A DNA stretch of 64,000 nt, from NCBI GenBank assembly GCA_036898135.1, contig CM072512.1, forward strand, positions 16,533,597 through 16,597,596, written 5' to 3'. The translations under genes were made by a program, and so were the position numbers. Shown here in pieces: positions 52,849 to 64,000 of this stretch (the stretch's first letter is position 1; each line of letters starts with the position of its first letter). The DNA is from Oncomelania hupensis (taxonomy: Eukaryota > Mollusca > Gastropoda > Littorinimorpha > Pomatiopsidae). Under the pieces are notes generated by a model, which saw only the letters and a program-made list of their open reading frames with translations, was not told where the DNA came from and searched no databases.

Positions 52849-53551
52849 TGATTGATTGATTGATTTATTGTTGCTTTAGGTCCAGCGGACTCTTCCGAGC
52901 CAAATCAGGACCGGACAACCCCCGATCCGCATAAAAGATCTGCTGAAACAACCCTAGTGGGAAAATTGAACGCCCTCCACCGGCCAGTCACTTTACAATA
53001 AAGACATCCCACGCGGGGGACGGCTGAGGGTTTACCTCAACTACGCGAACCCCCGGTTACAAAAACAAAATAGAATACAAACATCATTATAAATTATCAA
53101 CAAAACACATACATATAAAATGCCTACGCTGCTAAATACTAACATCATAGGAAGCCCTAGTGACCACCCAGCAGAAAGCGTCCAACACTCCCAAGCTGAT
53201 CCAACAGACCTCGTACACAAACAAGGAGTCTTGTCCAGGAAGAGTTTTCAAGAAAAAAGGTAGGTCATTGATCTAGCGAAGAAGAAGATAGTATAGCAGA
53301 GTGATAGGACAGAGCAGGAATGGGAGAGAGTAAATGAGGAAGATAGCAACAGTGGGAATTTAAAGCACTAAATTTCCATAAAGTGGGGATACTATTTATA
53401 CTGAAACCCCCGGCACTCCAACGGGGGTACTGTTGCCGCAGTGAATCTGTCATGCCTACAAAGGCAAGACAGGTTTTCAACTGGGGCTTTCACTTTTCCC
53501 TTTATAGGTTAGAACAATCTACAGTGGCAAGATTGCTCATGACCCCAAGGG
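52849..53551 (-). mobile_element. SINE-like element, copy c (longest, with 14-bp TSD)
   Basis: Flanked by GTGGTCCACAAGGT on both sides (52835-52848, 53552-53565), so its limits are sure: 703 bp. On the plus strand it begins with the (TTGA)n tail, then ttgctttaggtccagcggac; the far end beyond 'ggcactccaacggggg' is about 130 bp longer than in other copies. A 14-bp duplication and microsatellite 3' tail show target-primed (LINE-driven) insertion. No ORF. Confidence 0.85.
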
Positions 53552-53585
53552 GTGGTCCACAAGGTGGCAAGGGGTTTCTGTATAT

Positions 53586-54150
53586 TAGTATCCACACTTT
53601 GTGAACATTTAGTGCTTTAAATTACCATTGTTTCTGTCGTTCTCATTTGTTCTTTTACATTTCTAATCTGTTCTATCAATCTACAATCTTCTTCACTAAA
53701 CCAGCCACCAACCTTTTTTCTAGGGAACTCTCAATTTGTGTATGGGTCTGTTGGGTCAGCTTGGGAAAATTGGACGCTTTCTGTCAAATGGTCACTAGGG
53801 CTTTCTATGGCATTTTTTAAAATTTGATTTTTTATTTTAACAAATAAAATAAAATAAATGCCATAGAAAGCCCTAGGGCTTTCACTAGGGCTTTCTATGG
53901 CATTATTTAGCAATGTAGGCATTTTATATATATGTATTTTGTTAATGTTTTATAATGATGTTTATATTCTATTTTGTTTTTGTAAACGGGGTTCGATACT
54001 TGAACCTTTATTGTGAAGTGACGGGCTTGTGGAGTGCCTTCAGTTTTACCAATATTATAAGGTTGTTTTAGCAGATCTTTTATACAGATCAGGGGCGAGT
54101 CCTCTTTCAACTAAGTTTTGGTCCTGATTGCAGTCTATAAACCTTATAAA
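53586..54150 (+). mobile_element. SINE-like element, copy d
   Basis: Opposite orientation to copy c. It begins at 'gtatccacactttgtgaac' (5' truncated) and ends near 'cctgattgcagtctataaac'. It contains an internal inverted duplication at 53795-53876 and belongs to the ttggttgaaag subfamily (seen as ctttcaactaag). Confidence 0.8.
53795..53876 (+). repeat. Inverted duplication inside SINE-like copy d
   Basis: CTAGGGCTTTCTATGGCATT is followed after an AT-rich loop by its inverse AATGCCATAGAAAGCCCTAG, and then a third direct copy of the phrase resumes the element. Confidence 0.9.
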
Positions 54151-55286
54151 CAATTACTAACTAACCGATTGTGTGTGTTGGTTTAAGGTGTTTGGCACTG
54201 ACATCTCAGCATGTACAGCATTGTAATACAGTAGGGATAGTGAATAAGCCCACTAACCCATCTTCTAATCTGTTAAATCCAGAAACTTAAAATTTTATAG
54301 TCTGTTGCTTCTGGCAATTGTAAGATGTACGTACATACATAATAAATCCTCCAGTTTGGATAGGATTCAACTTACCATTTTAACCCCATATTAATTGAAC
54401 AAATGTTATTGATCTGAAATACTTTTTCCTTGACAATTAGGTGTGAACACCGATAATATGAACCGAAGAAAGTGAAATTGGATTTCTGTTGTCTTTTTAA
54501 CCAGAAGTAAATACATAATGTGCAATTTTTGCATAGCTCTTAACTGTGAAAGTCTGAAATAATTATTTCATTCTGTGAAATATTTTATTCATCTTTGTGT
54601 GGATGAATTCACAATTTTCCATTAAATACTTATTTTTGTCAGCATGCTTATTAAAGCATGGATCAATCCAAATTCACACCTGAGACTGCTGCGCACAGAA
54701 GCTCTCGTTGAAACGGCTAAAGTGAACAAAGGTATAAAACTGCAGACAAGAAACTCGCAGAGCAAATGGTGGTGAACAAGATGGACAAATGATCCAATGC
54801 AGGAACTTGCATTTAGCAAGTATTGGTGATGAAAAAAATACTACGAGCAGACACTAAAAACTAGGCTGCACCATCGTTCATACAAAAGGAAAGTCTAAAT
54901 AATGAAAAATTAGCTTCTCAGTCCAAAACAAGATAAAGTATCGCTAAAGAGGCGATTTCTGATAATAGTGAAAAAGTTATGACCTTGATTTCTAAGAGTG
55001 TTACAAATGAACTATCACAGCACAATGACGAAGAACTCGGTAGTGAGGGTACTGACAAATCCAAAGAAAACTTAGATCACCCAGCTAGTACAAAAACTAA
55101 TATCTCACTGATTGGGTTTACTGACGAGGCTGCACACTGCACACTATTGAGAAAGGTCAATTTGGACATGGGTAGCCAAAAGGAAAGAGCATATCGACAA
55201 CATGACGGCACTGGAAATATCACAGATCTTAGCAGAAACAATGAGCAAGCAAAAAATTGATGGTGACTAAAACAGTTGGTTATTTA
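54151..55286. other. Intergenic stretch with one unsupported ORF
   Basis: The ORF 54979-55260 (93 codons, polar, LSQHNDEELGSEGTDKSKE) has no recognisable domain and no sign of splice or promoter context. No repeat ends found. Confidence 0.3.
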
Positions 55287-55289
55287 TTG

Positions 55290-55840
55290 TTTACAGGGTC
55301 CAGCGGACTGCAAAGAGCCGAATCAGGACCGCAAAATCAGACCACAATTTGGTTGAAAGAGGACTTGCCCCCGATTCATATAAAAGATCTGCTGAAACAC
55401 CCCTAGTGGTAACACTGAAGACACTCCACCAGCCAATCACTTTACAATGAAGGCATCCCACGCAGGGGACGCTGAGGCTACACTCTACTTTACCGAACCC
55501 CCGTTTACAAAAACAAATAGAATATAAACATCATTATAAAATATCAACAAAACACATACATATAAAATGACTACATTGCTAAATAATATCATAGGAAGCC
55601 CAAGTAACCATTTGGCAGAAAATATTCCCAAGCTGACCTAACAGACCTCATATACAAATGAGGATTTTTGGAAGAGTTTTCAAGAATACAGGTAGGTGGC
55701 TGGTCTATCGAAGAAGATAGTATAGTAGATTGGTAGAACAGAGTAGGAATGAGAAAGAACAAATGAGAAAGACAGCGACAGTGGGAATTTAAAGCACTAA
55801 ATTTCCAGAAAGTGGGGATACTATTTATACAGAAAAACTG
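55290..55840 (-). mobile_element. SINE-like element, copy e
   Basis: From 'tttacagggtccagcggact' to 'gtggggatactatttatac'. It carries the accacaatttggttgaaag insert of the second subfamily. The tail is short and diverged. Confidence 0.8.
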
Positions 55841-56537
55841 GACTAGGTAGTACTTGTAGTCATGATGCAGGTTATTTTGCCATGGCAAAAAAGTGTACAC
55901 CTCATTTGAATTTGTATCCCTCACCTTCTGAATTAAATTTCTTGTTATGTTACAAAATGATACCAACTGTTGTACTCGCACAAGCTCTAATATACAATCA
56001 CATGATTGTGATTTTGTAAGACAAAATAAAGTTGGAACATTTAGTGTTGTACTTTTTAATTATATAAAATTGTTATTTAAATTCTATCCTAACCTATTCT
56101 ATCCCCTAACTTGGAGGTCGTAGGGGCACCACAGATGATCGTTTGACCAGCGTACTCCATCTTTCCCTGTCCTCAGCAACCCTGATGGTTTCGCTCAGTG
56201 TCGAACCAGTGTTATTTAAATGAAAGTCACCGAACTCCTGAGCTTTGATGGGATGTGAATACAGTAAAACCTCCGTTTTGAGACCCTTTCTTAAACGACT
56301 TCCTCCAACCGGAAAAAAATTCACCGATGCTTTGTACTATATAAACGACCCATCCTAAACGACTACCTCTAAAACGCGACTTGCGACCTTCAAATAAATA
56401 CATTTTATGACCTAACATCTGAAAAATTCAGATTCCAAAGCAATACTATATTTGTGCGCTTGAAGAAAACAGTTTCGTTTACAACTTTTAACAGCAGACG
56501 ATGCATTAAAGCAGTTTGAAATACTCTAAGGAGCTTT

Positions 56538-57112
56538 GATTGATTGATTGATTGATTGATTGTTGCTTTAGGTCCAGCGGACTCTTCCGAGCCAAATCAG
56601 GACCGGACAACCCCCGATCCGCATAAAAGATCTGCTGAAACAACCCCAGTGGGAAAATTGAATGCCCTCCACTGGCCAGTCACTTTACAATAAAGACATC
56701 CCACGCGGGGGACGGCTGAGGGTTGACCTCAACTACGCGAACACCCCGGTTACAAAAACAAAATAGAATACAAACATCATTATAAATCATCAATGAAACA
56801 CATACATATAAAATGCCTATAGTGCTAAATAGTACAATCATAGGAAGCCCTAGTGACCACCCGGCAGAAAGCGTCCAACACTCCCAAGCTGATCCAACAG
56901 ACCTCATACACAAACAAGGAGTCTTGTCCAGGAAGAGTTTTCAAGAAAAAAGGTAGGTCATTGATCTAGCGAAGAAGAAGATAGTATAGCAGAGTGAAGG
57001 ACAGAGCAGGAATAGGAAAGAGTAAATGAGGAAGACAGCGACAGTGGGAATTTAAAGCACTAAATTTCCATAAAGTGGGGATACTATTTATACTGAAAAA
57101 CCCCGGCACTCC
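56538..57112 (-). mobile_element. SINE-like element, copy f
   Basis: Starts with (TTGA)n, then ttgctttaggtccagcggac, and ends at 'gaaaaaccccggcactcccag'. Closest to copy c (shared 'gggacggctgagggtt' and 'actacgcgaac'), so both are from a young subfamily. Nested in the Tigger element. Confidence 0.85.
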
Positions 57113-57122
57113 CAGATTTGCC

Positions 57123-57266
57123 ATGAGCAGGGGCCTGTCAGATCTTGCCAACACCATGTCTGGTGTTCAAAGTGACATACTAAGAGAACATGCACGGGTG
57201 AGGGGATCATGCGAACAAACAGAAATAACCGCTTTCTTTAAAAAAAGAAACTATTCAATAATTGAA
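57123..57266 (+). pseudogene. Tigger/jerky-like transposase C-terminal fragment
   Basis: Frame SRGLSDLANTMSGVQSDILR, then CEQTEITAFFKKRN and a stop. A C-terminal Q-T-x-I-x-x-F-F motif is common in Tigger transposases, and its location just inside the right end agrees. The catalytic part is missing. Confidence 0.55.
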
Positions 57267-57636
57267 TAAAAATAATTACAACAATATTAATGGGGTTATC
57301 TTATAAATAGTTTTAACTCCAAACATGCACTCAGCACTTACATACATTTTTAAACACCTATCATACCAACATTGATTTTTTATTTTGTAAATAACGAGGA
57401 ACAGGAAGATATTGACTGTATTGGTTGTGAGACAGAGTTTAATCTATATTTCTGAAAGATGGTAGATGTTCCCTATACCTAATGGTATGTGTACTTTTTG
57501 TACATGTATTTATTTTACTTAATTAATTTTCTAAATGTCTTTTTTAAAAATGTCCTACCTCCTTTTTAAAACCCCTCCAATCTAAGACCTCGTTTTAATG
57601 GCAATTTAAAGGTCGTAAAACAGAGGTTTTACTGTA

Positions 57637-58537
57637 GTGTATTATAATAAAAGTTAGATAAGATATGGCTACAGGTTCTGTAAGGCTGTGGCTTTCCAAT
57701 ACCACATTAAAAATCAAATAAAATGCGGGGGTGAAAAAATCGAGCATTCGTTTCATTCATACAATAGAAATGTAGTAATGAGTGCAAAAATTAAGATGAC
57801 TAAAAAAATAAAACAGTCTAAAACCGCTAAGATGATAATTACAGATTACAGTGAGATAAAAAAAAACTACAAAAAAAACATTAACGGTAATATATTTTAA
57901 AATAATTATTATTCATGTGTATATACAATTTTAATAGTGGACAGTTATAGTTGTATAATTTCATTCATCCTTATAAAAGTGATATGCCTATACAACTACT
58001 TAAAGGCGGAAAGATTATGAATGATTATTGCAAAAACACACATATACAACCTTGGGAAGGGTTAAGATTTATTAGTACAAAATTGGTAAAATATCCACTG
58101 ATAGGTAGACTCATCACCCACGGGGGAAAAATAAATGGGTAACCATGACGGTTCACATTTAACCCTCCAGTAAACCAGGTATCCATACACGCACTCCTAT
58201 GGTGAAACCGGGTGAAAACCCTCATTCTTACACATGCATTCCTCCAGAGATACCGGGCAAAAACCACCTTGTTTTTGGTGGCAGTAAACTATACAGTTAA
58301 AATGCAAGTATTTAGAAATATGCACACCACCTCACACAAAATGGTGAGAGGAATGGAATTATGAAGGGAAATGGCTATGTAATTTGTGTTAAAGGAGATC
58401 TACTAGGTCATAATGGTAAATAAGTCTTGCAACAAGGATCAGGGGACCCACTCTCATCGCCTCTATCGATTGGCGGAGTCCCACCATGTCTGGAGGATGA
58501 CCATTGCAGGCACATATGTTGGACAGAGCAGAGAATT
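57637..58537. other. Intergenic stretch
   Basis: AT-rich, then a moderately GC part at 58.1-58.3 kb with paired 'taaaccaggtatcc...cacgcactcc / gcattcctccagagataccggg' phrases, an imperfect inverted or direct motif I cannot assign. No supported gene. Confidence 0.3.
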
Positions 58538-58542
58538 GATTG

Positions 58543-58872
58543 CAGGGTGGAGAACAACTGAATCAAGAAATCTCTGAAATCCGGCCGGGGCCCAGGGGAC
58601 GCCTAAGGCCCCGGTGGGGGCCAGGGGCCAAGCCTCGATAGGAGGTCATAAGAAAATGAATTTATGCAATTTTGAAAGTAATTCAGGGCCTCCCCTGAAA
58701 GCAAAAAGCACAAAGTAAACATGAATAGAAACAACAACAACAAAAGAATGTTTTATGCACATGCCTTTCAAAAAAGACGAAAAATAAAAATCTCGGAACT
58801 CAATATTTTTTTCTCAAAAATGCAAATGCCTTCCGCGGAAATCCGCGGATCCGAGGAAAATTCTCCACCCTG
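58543..58872. mobile_element. Family C MITE (330 bp)
   Basis: Ends CAGGGTGGAGAACAACTG (left) and, reversed, CAGGGTGGAGAATTTTCC, with GATTG on both sides (58538-58542, 58873-58877). The left half is GGCCCCGG-rich and the right half carries TTCCGCGGAAATCCGCGGA; this is family C copy 1 in the other orientation with the middle deleted. Confidence 0.87.
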
Positions 58873-58877
58873 GATTG

Positions 58878-59290
58878 GCATTTTTCTAAGGGACATAGAC
58901 ACAAGCAGTGCTTGAAGCCAGAAGCGGACCCATATAGGCAAAAGGCTGAGGTTTATTGGGTCTGCCAATGGCCCGAGCACAATGATTTTGTTATGGGTCG
59001 GAATGTTGAGATGAAGTTTTATGCGAGGTGGGAAAGGCCAGAGCGGAGTGGCCTATGCTCCAGGCCTCGAAGTCCGTGGCCCACTCACTCCAGAGCCGTT
59101 CTCTGACCCTTCCCACCATTTCCGACACAGAGGTCTGCCGAAGAGAAGACCTGAACGGCAGAGCTCAAGGCGGCAGCCCTGTCAGCGGCCCTGTTACCAC
59201 CAATGCCCACATGTTAGGACACCCAACATGGTGCAACTGCAATGCCGCCACAGCGTTTAGAGTCCCTTCAACCATGCCAGGCCTGGCATT
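58878..59290. other. GC-richer unassigned sequence
   Basis: Continues the sequence left of the family C MITE. The ORFs (59.0-59.3 kb) overlap in two frames, with no recognisable domain; probably a decayed repeat. Confidence 0.3.
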
Positions 59291-59291
59291 C

Positions 59292-59838
59292 AGTATCCCC
59301 ACTTTCTGGAAATTTAGTGCTTTAAATTCCCACCGTCACTGTCTTTCTCATTTGCTCTTTCTCATTCCTGCTCTTTTCTATCAATCTGCTATACTATCGT
59401 CTTCATCGCTAGACCAGTCTCCTACCTTTTTTCTTGAAAACTCTTCAGGGACAAGACTCCTTGTTTGTGTATGAGGTCTGTTGGATCAGCTTGGGAATAT
59501 TGGACGCTTTCTGCCAGGTGGTCACTAGGGCTTCCTATGATGTTATTATTTAGCAATGTAGGCATTTTATATGTATGTGTTTTGTTGATAATTTATAATG
59601 ATGTTTGTATTCTATTTTGTTTTTGTAAACGGGGGTTCGATAAGTTGGGGTGAAGCCTCAGCCGTCCCCTGCGTGGGATGTCTTTATTGTAAAGTGACTG
59701 GCTGGTGGAGAGCTTTCGGTTTTACCACTAGGGTTGTTTCAGCAGATCTTTTATGCGGATCGGGGGTTGTCCGGTCCTGATTTGGCTCGGAAGAGTCTGT
59801 TGGACCTAAAGCAATAATAACAATAATAATGTAATGTA
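59292..59838 (+). mobile_element. SINE-like element, copy g
   Basis: Plus orientation. It begins 5'-truncated at 'cagtatccccactttctgg' and ends with cctaaagcaataataacaat, then aatgtaatgtaatg. The variable tail confirms which end is 3'. Confidence 0.83.
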
Positions 59839-60899
59839 ATGTCATTCGAGTGTTCCCCGTTCTAAACAAGTGATGAAGGCCTGGGAGTCGGATGCTATGG
59901 TAACCCCCAGGACTGGCAGAAGATCTGCCTCGGACAGGGGAATGAAGATCATATTCAATAGCCAGCAAAAAAGACCAGTCGCCCATGCACGGGATCGCAA
60001 ACCCGCCCCCAGCCAAGTCATTATCTAGAACCAACTTGTTCGTAAAGACTCGCAGGGGACCAGCGAAGGATCTTAAACGCTCCCTGCCAGGTGCATTATG
60101 AGAGGAAGATTCCCCATCTACTTAGGCCACAAATTCGTTACGGAATAACATGAGAGCTGGTTCCCAAAGGTGTCCTATTTTGACCCCACTTTATGAAGAA
60201 AAGAACATCAATTTCATATTCAATAAGAAATTGACATTTTATTACACAGTCCTGCAATAATACAGACAACATGCATGTCCCCCAGTTGGTAAAGTTTTTG
60301 TAGCAATGTTAATATTTATGGTTGCAGTTCAGCTTTAAATTATTTATTTTACCGTTTATTGGCTTGTTCATGCGCGAGAATGCAGTGGTCTGAAATCTCA
60401 TGTACTATGAAGAAACTTTAAAATAAAATATTGAACTGAATTGTCATATAAAATGTACTGAAAAGATGCACCAGCTAGTAATAAGCTGTAATTTAAAAGT
60501 GTTATCATTGTGTGATGCACAACACTAAGGTTACAAGGTATTTGAAAGCGTCATTTGTGTGAGACAAGCATGCACAAAGTGACATTGACAAAATGTCAAA
60601 TAATAATACTGGATGCTATATACACACTTTTTCCTTGATCAACAATCAGGCCCAAAGCACGGCGTTCTGTACCAACATACACGCTCACATGTTCCACCCA
60701 CTCTCTCACGCACACAACAAACACACATCTAGCGCTCAAACATGTGGTGTAAAGGCAGGGAGATCGCTATTAGAAGATTGAAAGGTTTTTTATTTTTGGA
60801 AATTTTAGATTGCATCCAATATCATTATTGAAGGTGTAGAGGAAACTGAAGTGCCCAAAGAAACCCCTCGGTGACCTCAAACAAAAAGAAACGACACCC
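59839..60899. other. Intergenic sequence between the two genes
   Basis: No gene is supported. 59.87-60.1 kb is GC-richer and unassigned; the rest is AT-rich with a short CA-rich piece near 60.7 kb. Confidence 0.35.
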
Positions 60900-62317
60900 A
60901 AGTGGAGGTTTTCAATATTTATTTTCAAGTCAAAGTTGCACTAAGATTTTACCACTCATCACAGTAGGGCAACCCAAGACTCATTCTCCATACTTCTCTG
61001 AGGAACAAAAATTACTCATTCATTCTTGCTGACAAAGCATGCAATCTTTCAATCACTGTACAAGAGGATCCCCAAAACAACACTGTACACATCCACAACA
61101 CAATAACCAGACATTCACGTTCACAAGTTGATTCCATTACAAAACTGTTCTCTCAGTCCGGTCAATTCAATCCGTTTGAAGCACAAATGTATAGATTTTG
61201 TCAGTTTTTAATTGTCTCCCAGTTCATTAAAAAATACAACCGACAGATTACTTTAATTAAGTAAATGTGAACAGATTTTTTAATAACTTTTTTCCCCCTA
61301 AAAATTAAAATACATATATCTTTAGGAAGTTTATTATACCAAAAAGACAGTCAAATTTCAGAGCATGAAACACTCTTGATGCCACCAAAACATAAAAGAG
61401 GCACAAGTTTGGAAGTCCACTGTTAACGACTTTCGCTCAGCCAGTACATGTTGCAGGGGACTTGATTTGTTTTAAAAATAAATGCAATGACCCATCCATT
61501 TTCCCTTTGAACAGTTTATCAAATAAATTCTCAAGATGTATTCAAGACAAAAGAACACTTGCACTTCGCTCTTCATTGTTAGACAATGATGAGCCAAGGA
61601 CGCTGAACTGTTCGAGTTAATAACACATTAAAAAACAACAGTTGATAACAAACATGACTGACACAATTCTTTCCAACTCCTTTGCTCACACTGTCAAGCA
61701 ATCTGCCCTCCTCAATCACAACCTAACCTCCCACCAATTTCAAATTATACAAAAAGTTGCTAGTGATGAATACTTTGTAGTTTGCACTTTGAGTGAATGT
61801 GGATATAATATAAATTATCATTGGCGAGAAACCATACCAACGGCTCTTTCTCTGTCCACACAAATTGGAAGCAAAAAAAAAAAAACCAACAAAAAACCAA
61901 TGTGCTAGTTTTCTCTCAAGAGTTTAAATTGTTTTGCATACTGATGACAATGACCACAATGAGAAGACTTGTGTGGACCAGCACTTTAAAATGTCATGTT
62001 AGACAACACCTCCACAACAATCAACTGAATGGTGGATTTACCACTGTCTTTTTCTATAAAATGATTTTTTTTTCCTTCTGTTTTTTAGAAAGGTGCAGCA
62101 CCGCGTATCGTTGCTTGCACCATGCACAAAATCACTGGTTATGTAGCTCTCTCTCCCACACTGATGAAAAAGGCCCTCTGTTGATTGCGTTGAGTAAAGA
62201 ACAGAGAGCTAGGCCAGGGTCGAGAGCTGAAGAAAGGAGTGAGGCACCAACACCATGTTGAATGCACAAAGTCTTCTGAGAGACAGGACAGAGACGGACG
62301 GTCCAGTGCAGAGCCTG
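60900..62317 (-). other. 3' UTR of the minus-strand gene (inferred)
   Basis: The 1.4 kb downstream (minus sense) of the TGA at 62318-62320 has no recognised repeat and ends at the poly(A) signal at 60918-60923. ORFs on the plus strand here are short and AT-rich. Confidence 0.5.
60918..60923 (-). terminator. Poly(A) signal of the minus-strand gene
   Basis: AATAAA on the minus strand (TTTATT on plus), followed on the minus strand by cttgggtgtcgtttcttttt and gtttgagg, a typical GT/T-rich downstream element. Confidence 0.6.
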
Positions 62318-62506
<189 letters not shown>

Positions 62507-62716
62507 CTATAACATTATCTCCTTAGTAGATCAATGCAATACATGCCAAAATTACAATCATGCTAATCCAAGTAAGCGTTTTTGAAATAAAAATCTGAAC
62601 TCTACCAAGACACATTAACAATGATTTAAAACTAGGCTTAATGGAACTTGCTATATGCCCAGAAAAAAACCCACCTAAATGAAACAGTTGCATTAAAATG
62701 CAAAGTAATACCGACT

Positions 62717-63760
62717 TTAATCTTTTGACCTTGATCCCTGAGGCTCCAAATAAACTACAGCCAAAGTTGTACTATGCACACACACAAAAAAAACATCCAC
62801 AAACAATGACCTTGACCTTGGGATGACCATTCTCATGCTCATGTAAGATCAAATAACCCACTGTACCATGACCCATTTTTTCAACATTTTTGCAAGGTCT
62901 AAAGTGACTTGACCTTCAAGATCAATGCAAAAATGGAACAAATATCAAAGATCTAAATACAACAAGTTTGATCTTCATATCTCTCACAGTTTACTTCAAA
63001 ATACCTATACGAACCAACTTTGGACAGCTACAGTGACTTTGACCTAGGAGTGAGGTTGACTTAATTTGTGTAGTATGTGTGTCTCATTGCTATCTATCAT
63101 GCATCAAAGAATCACAAGTTCAATATTAATAACCTAGGAAAAAAATTGAAATTTTGTGAAAAATTGCAATTTTTTTAACTAACATTTGTTGACCTTGTGA
63201 TCTTGAAGTGAAGTCATTCATTCATTGACCATATATGAGGTCTCATGGGTATACACAATCTTACCAAGTTTGGTTGTGATAGCTGAAATAGGTTTTGAGA
63301 TATTAATCCACTTGCAAGTTTTGCACAGGCAGATGGCATACGGACATTTTTTTTAAAGGTAATTTTTTGGACTATATAAGACTCATCTCACACAGATTTG
63401 CAAAAATCTGGGTAATTTTTTTGGGTGGCGAGTAAATAGACTCACATTGCTATGCATGTAGTCAAAAAATGAAAATTTGTCAAAAATGGTCTTTTTTAAA
63501 AAAAAGAACCAACCTAACATTTGAAACCCTGTGACCTTGAATTTAAAGTGAAGCCGTTCATTCACTGATCATTTACGATGTCTCATGGATAAACACAATC
63601 TTACCAAGTTTGGCTATGATAGTAGAAATAGATTCTGAGATATAAAGTCACTTGCGAGTTTACACAATGTTTATTAAAAAAAATTGTTAAACGTCGTTTT
63701 TGGACTATGTAGGATGATTCATCTTGCACAGATTTGCAAAAAGAGTTTTTTTTTTAGGGG
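62717..63760. repeat. Repetitive block with 'gaccttgacctt' and 'cttaccaagtttgg' motifs
   Basis: Two long similar units (about 63160-63470 and 63480-63745) share 'cacaatcttaccaagtttgg', 'tgatag.(t/c)gaaatag', 'cacttgc.agttt' and 'cacagatttgcaaaaa'. The stretch before them has gaccttgaccttggg and gacctaggag phrases. This resembles dispersed non-coding repeats common in invertebrate, especially molluscan, genomes; family not named. Confidence 0.65.
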
Positions 63761-63810
63761 GGTGGGTGGGGTGAATGGAGGAGTGGGGGAAGGGTGGGGG
63801 ATGGGGTGAG
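63747..63810 (+). repeat. G-rich purine tract
   Basis: aggggggtgggtggggtgaa then gtgggggaagggtggggg: at least four G-runs of three or more, so a G-quadruplex is possible. Intron-like context of the minus-strand gene. Confidence 0.7.
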
Positions 63811-64000
63811 AGTACATAAGACACATTGCTGTTCATGTCAGTCAACAAAAAATACTCTGAAAGTTTGAACAGTTAGAACACTCACACTCTAACAACTCTG
63901 AAAACCAACTGTTCAAAGGTTATTTTTAAGCTCGACACCAAGCATTCCTAAAAGTATATCATTTTGACAACAGACCCGTTCTAAGTGTGCGTGTATTTTT

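Larger units (their letters stand above)
56262..57634 (+). mobile_element. Tigger/pogo-type element carrying SINE-like copy f
   Basis: Ends CAGTAAAACCTCCGTTTTG and, reversed, CAGTAAAACCTCTGTTTTAC, each bordered by TA (56260-56261, 57635-57636), the classic Tigger terminus. Without the nested SINE-like copy it is about 0.8 kb. The right part retains the end of a transposase frame. Confidence 0.88.

Noticed and set aside
53390..53402. TATAAATA near the end of SINE-like copies as an LTR promoter
   Set aside because: No TG...CA ends and no 4-6-bp LTR-type duplication; copy c has a 14-bp duplication and a microsatellite tail instead.
54979..55260. 93-codon ORF as a host gene
   Set aside because: No homology recognised, no splice or poly(A) context, and AT-rich polar composition typical of random frames.

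Overview
The window is eukaryotic, almost certainly invertebrate animal DNA. It is AT-rich, with short exons in phase with GT/AG splice sites, long introns packed with transposons, and simple repeats. The style of the repeats (a 3'-truncating element with TGATTG or AAT tails, and blocks rich in 'gaccttgacctt') and the divergence of the protein suggest a lophotrochozoan, most likely a mollusc. That placement is inference; no species marker was seen.

The main gene is a complete lethal(2) giant larvae homologue (LLGL) on the + strand. I could follow it through 24 coding exons from the ATG at 3282 to the TAA at 48674-48676. The exons join in one frame to 3405 nt (1134 residues plus stop). It has the conserved N-terminus, the WD40 double-propeller blocks, the basic serine-rich aPKC target loop (S644, S648, S652) and a divergent acidic tail. 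A long 3' UTR follows, with a good poly(A) signal at 52182. A second gene lies convergent on the - strand: its last coding exon is at 62318-62427, with a 3' UTR running down to a poly(A) signal at 60918-60923. I do not recognise its product.

Nearly everything else is mobile DNA, much of it defined here by matching terminal inverted repeats and target-site duplications. From left to right: a SINE-like copy and a small TIR element upstream of LLGL; a PIF/Harbinger remnant in intron 2; a hAT-like element (family A) and another TIR element (family C, with a piggyBac-like piece inside) in intron 4; a 1.95-kb TA-flanked element filling intron 7; a hAT-like family B element with a piggyBac-like MITE inside it in intron 9; a three-level nest in intron 10 (TA-flanked element, containing a CR1/L2-type LINE, containing a family A element) followed by a second family B element; a piggyBac-like element in intron 13; a 67-nt near-perfect hairpin in intron 16; and a third family A element in intron 22. 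Downstream of LLGL, 52.3-59.8 kb holds six copies of one roughly 0.6-0.7-kb SINE-like element, one of them inside a Tigger/pogo element, plus a 330-bp family C MITE.

No rRNA, convincing tRNA, CRISPR or prokaryotic feature was seen. No transposon copy looks autonomous; the LINE keeps a readable reverse transcriptase but is broken upstream by frameshifts and by the inserted hAT element.
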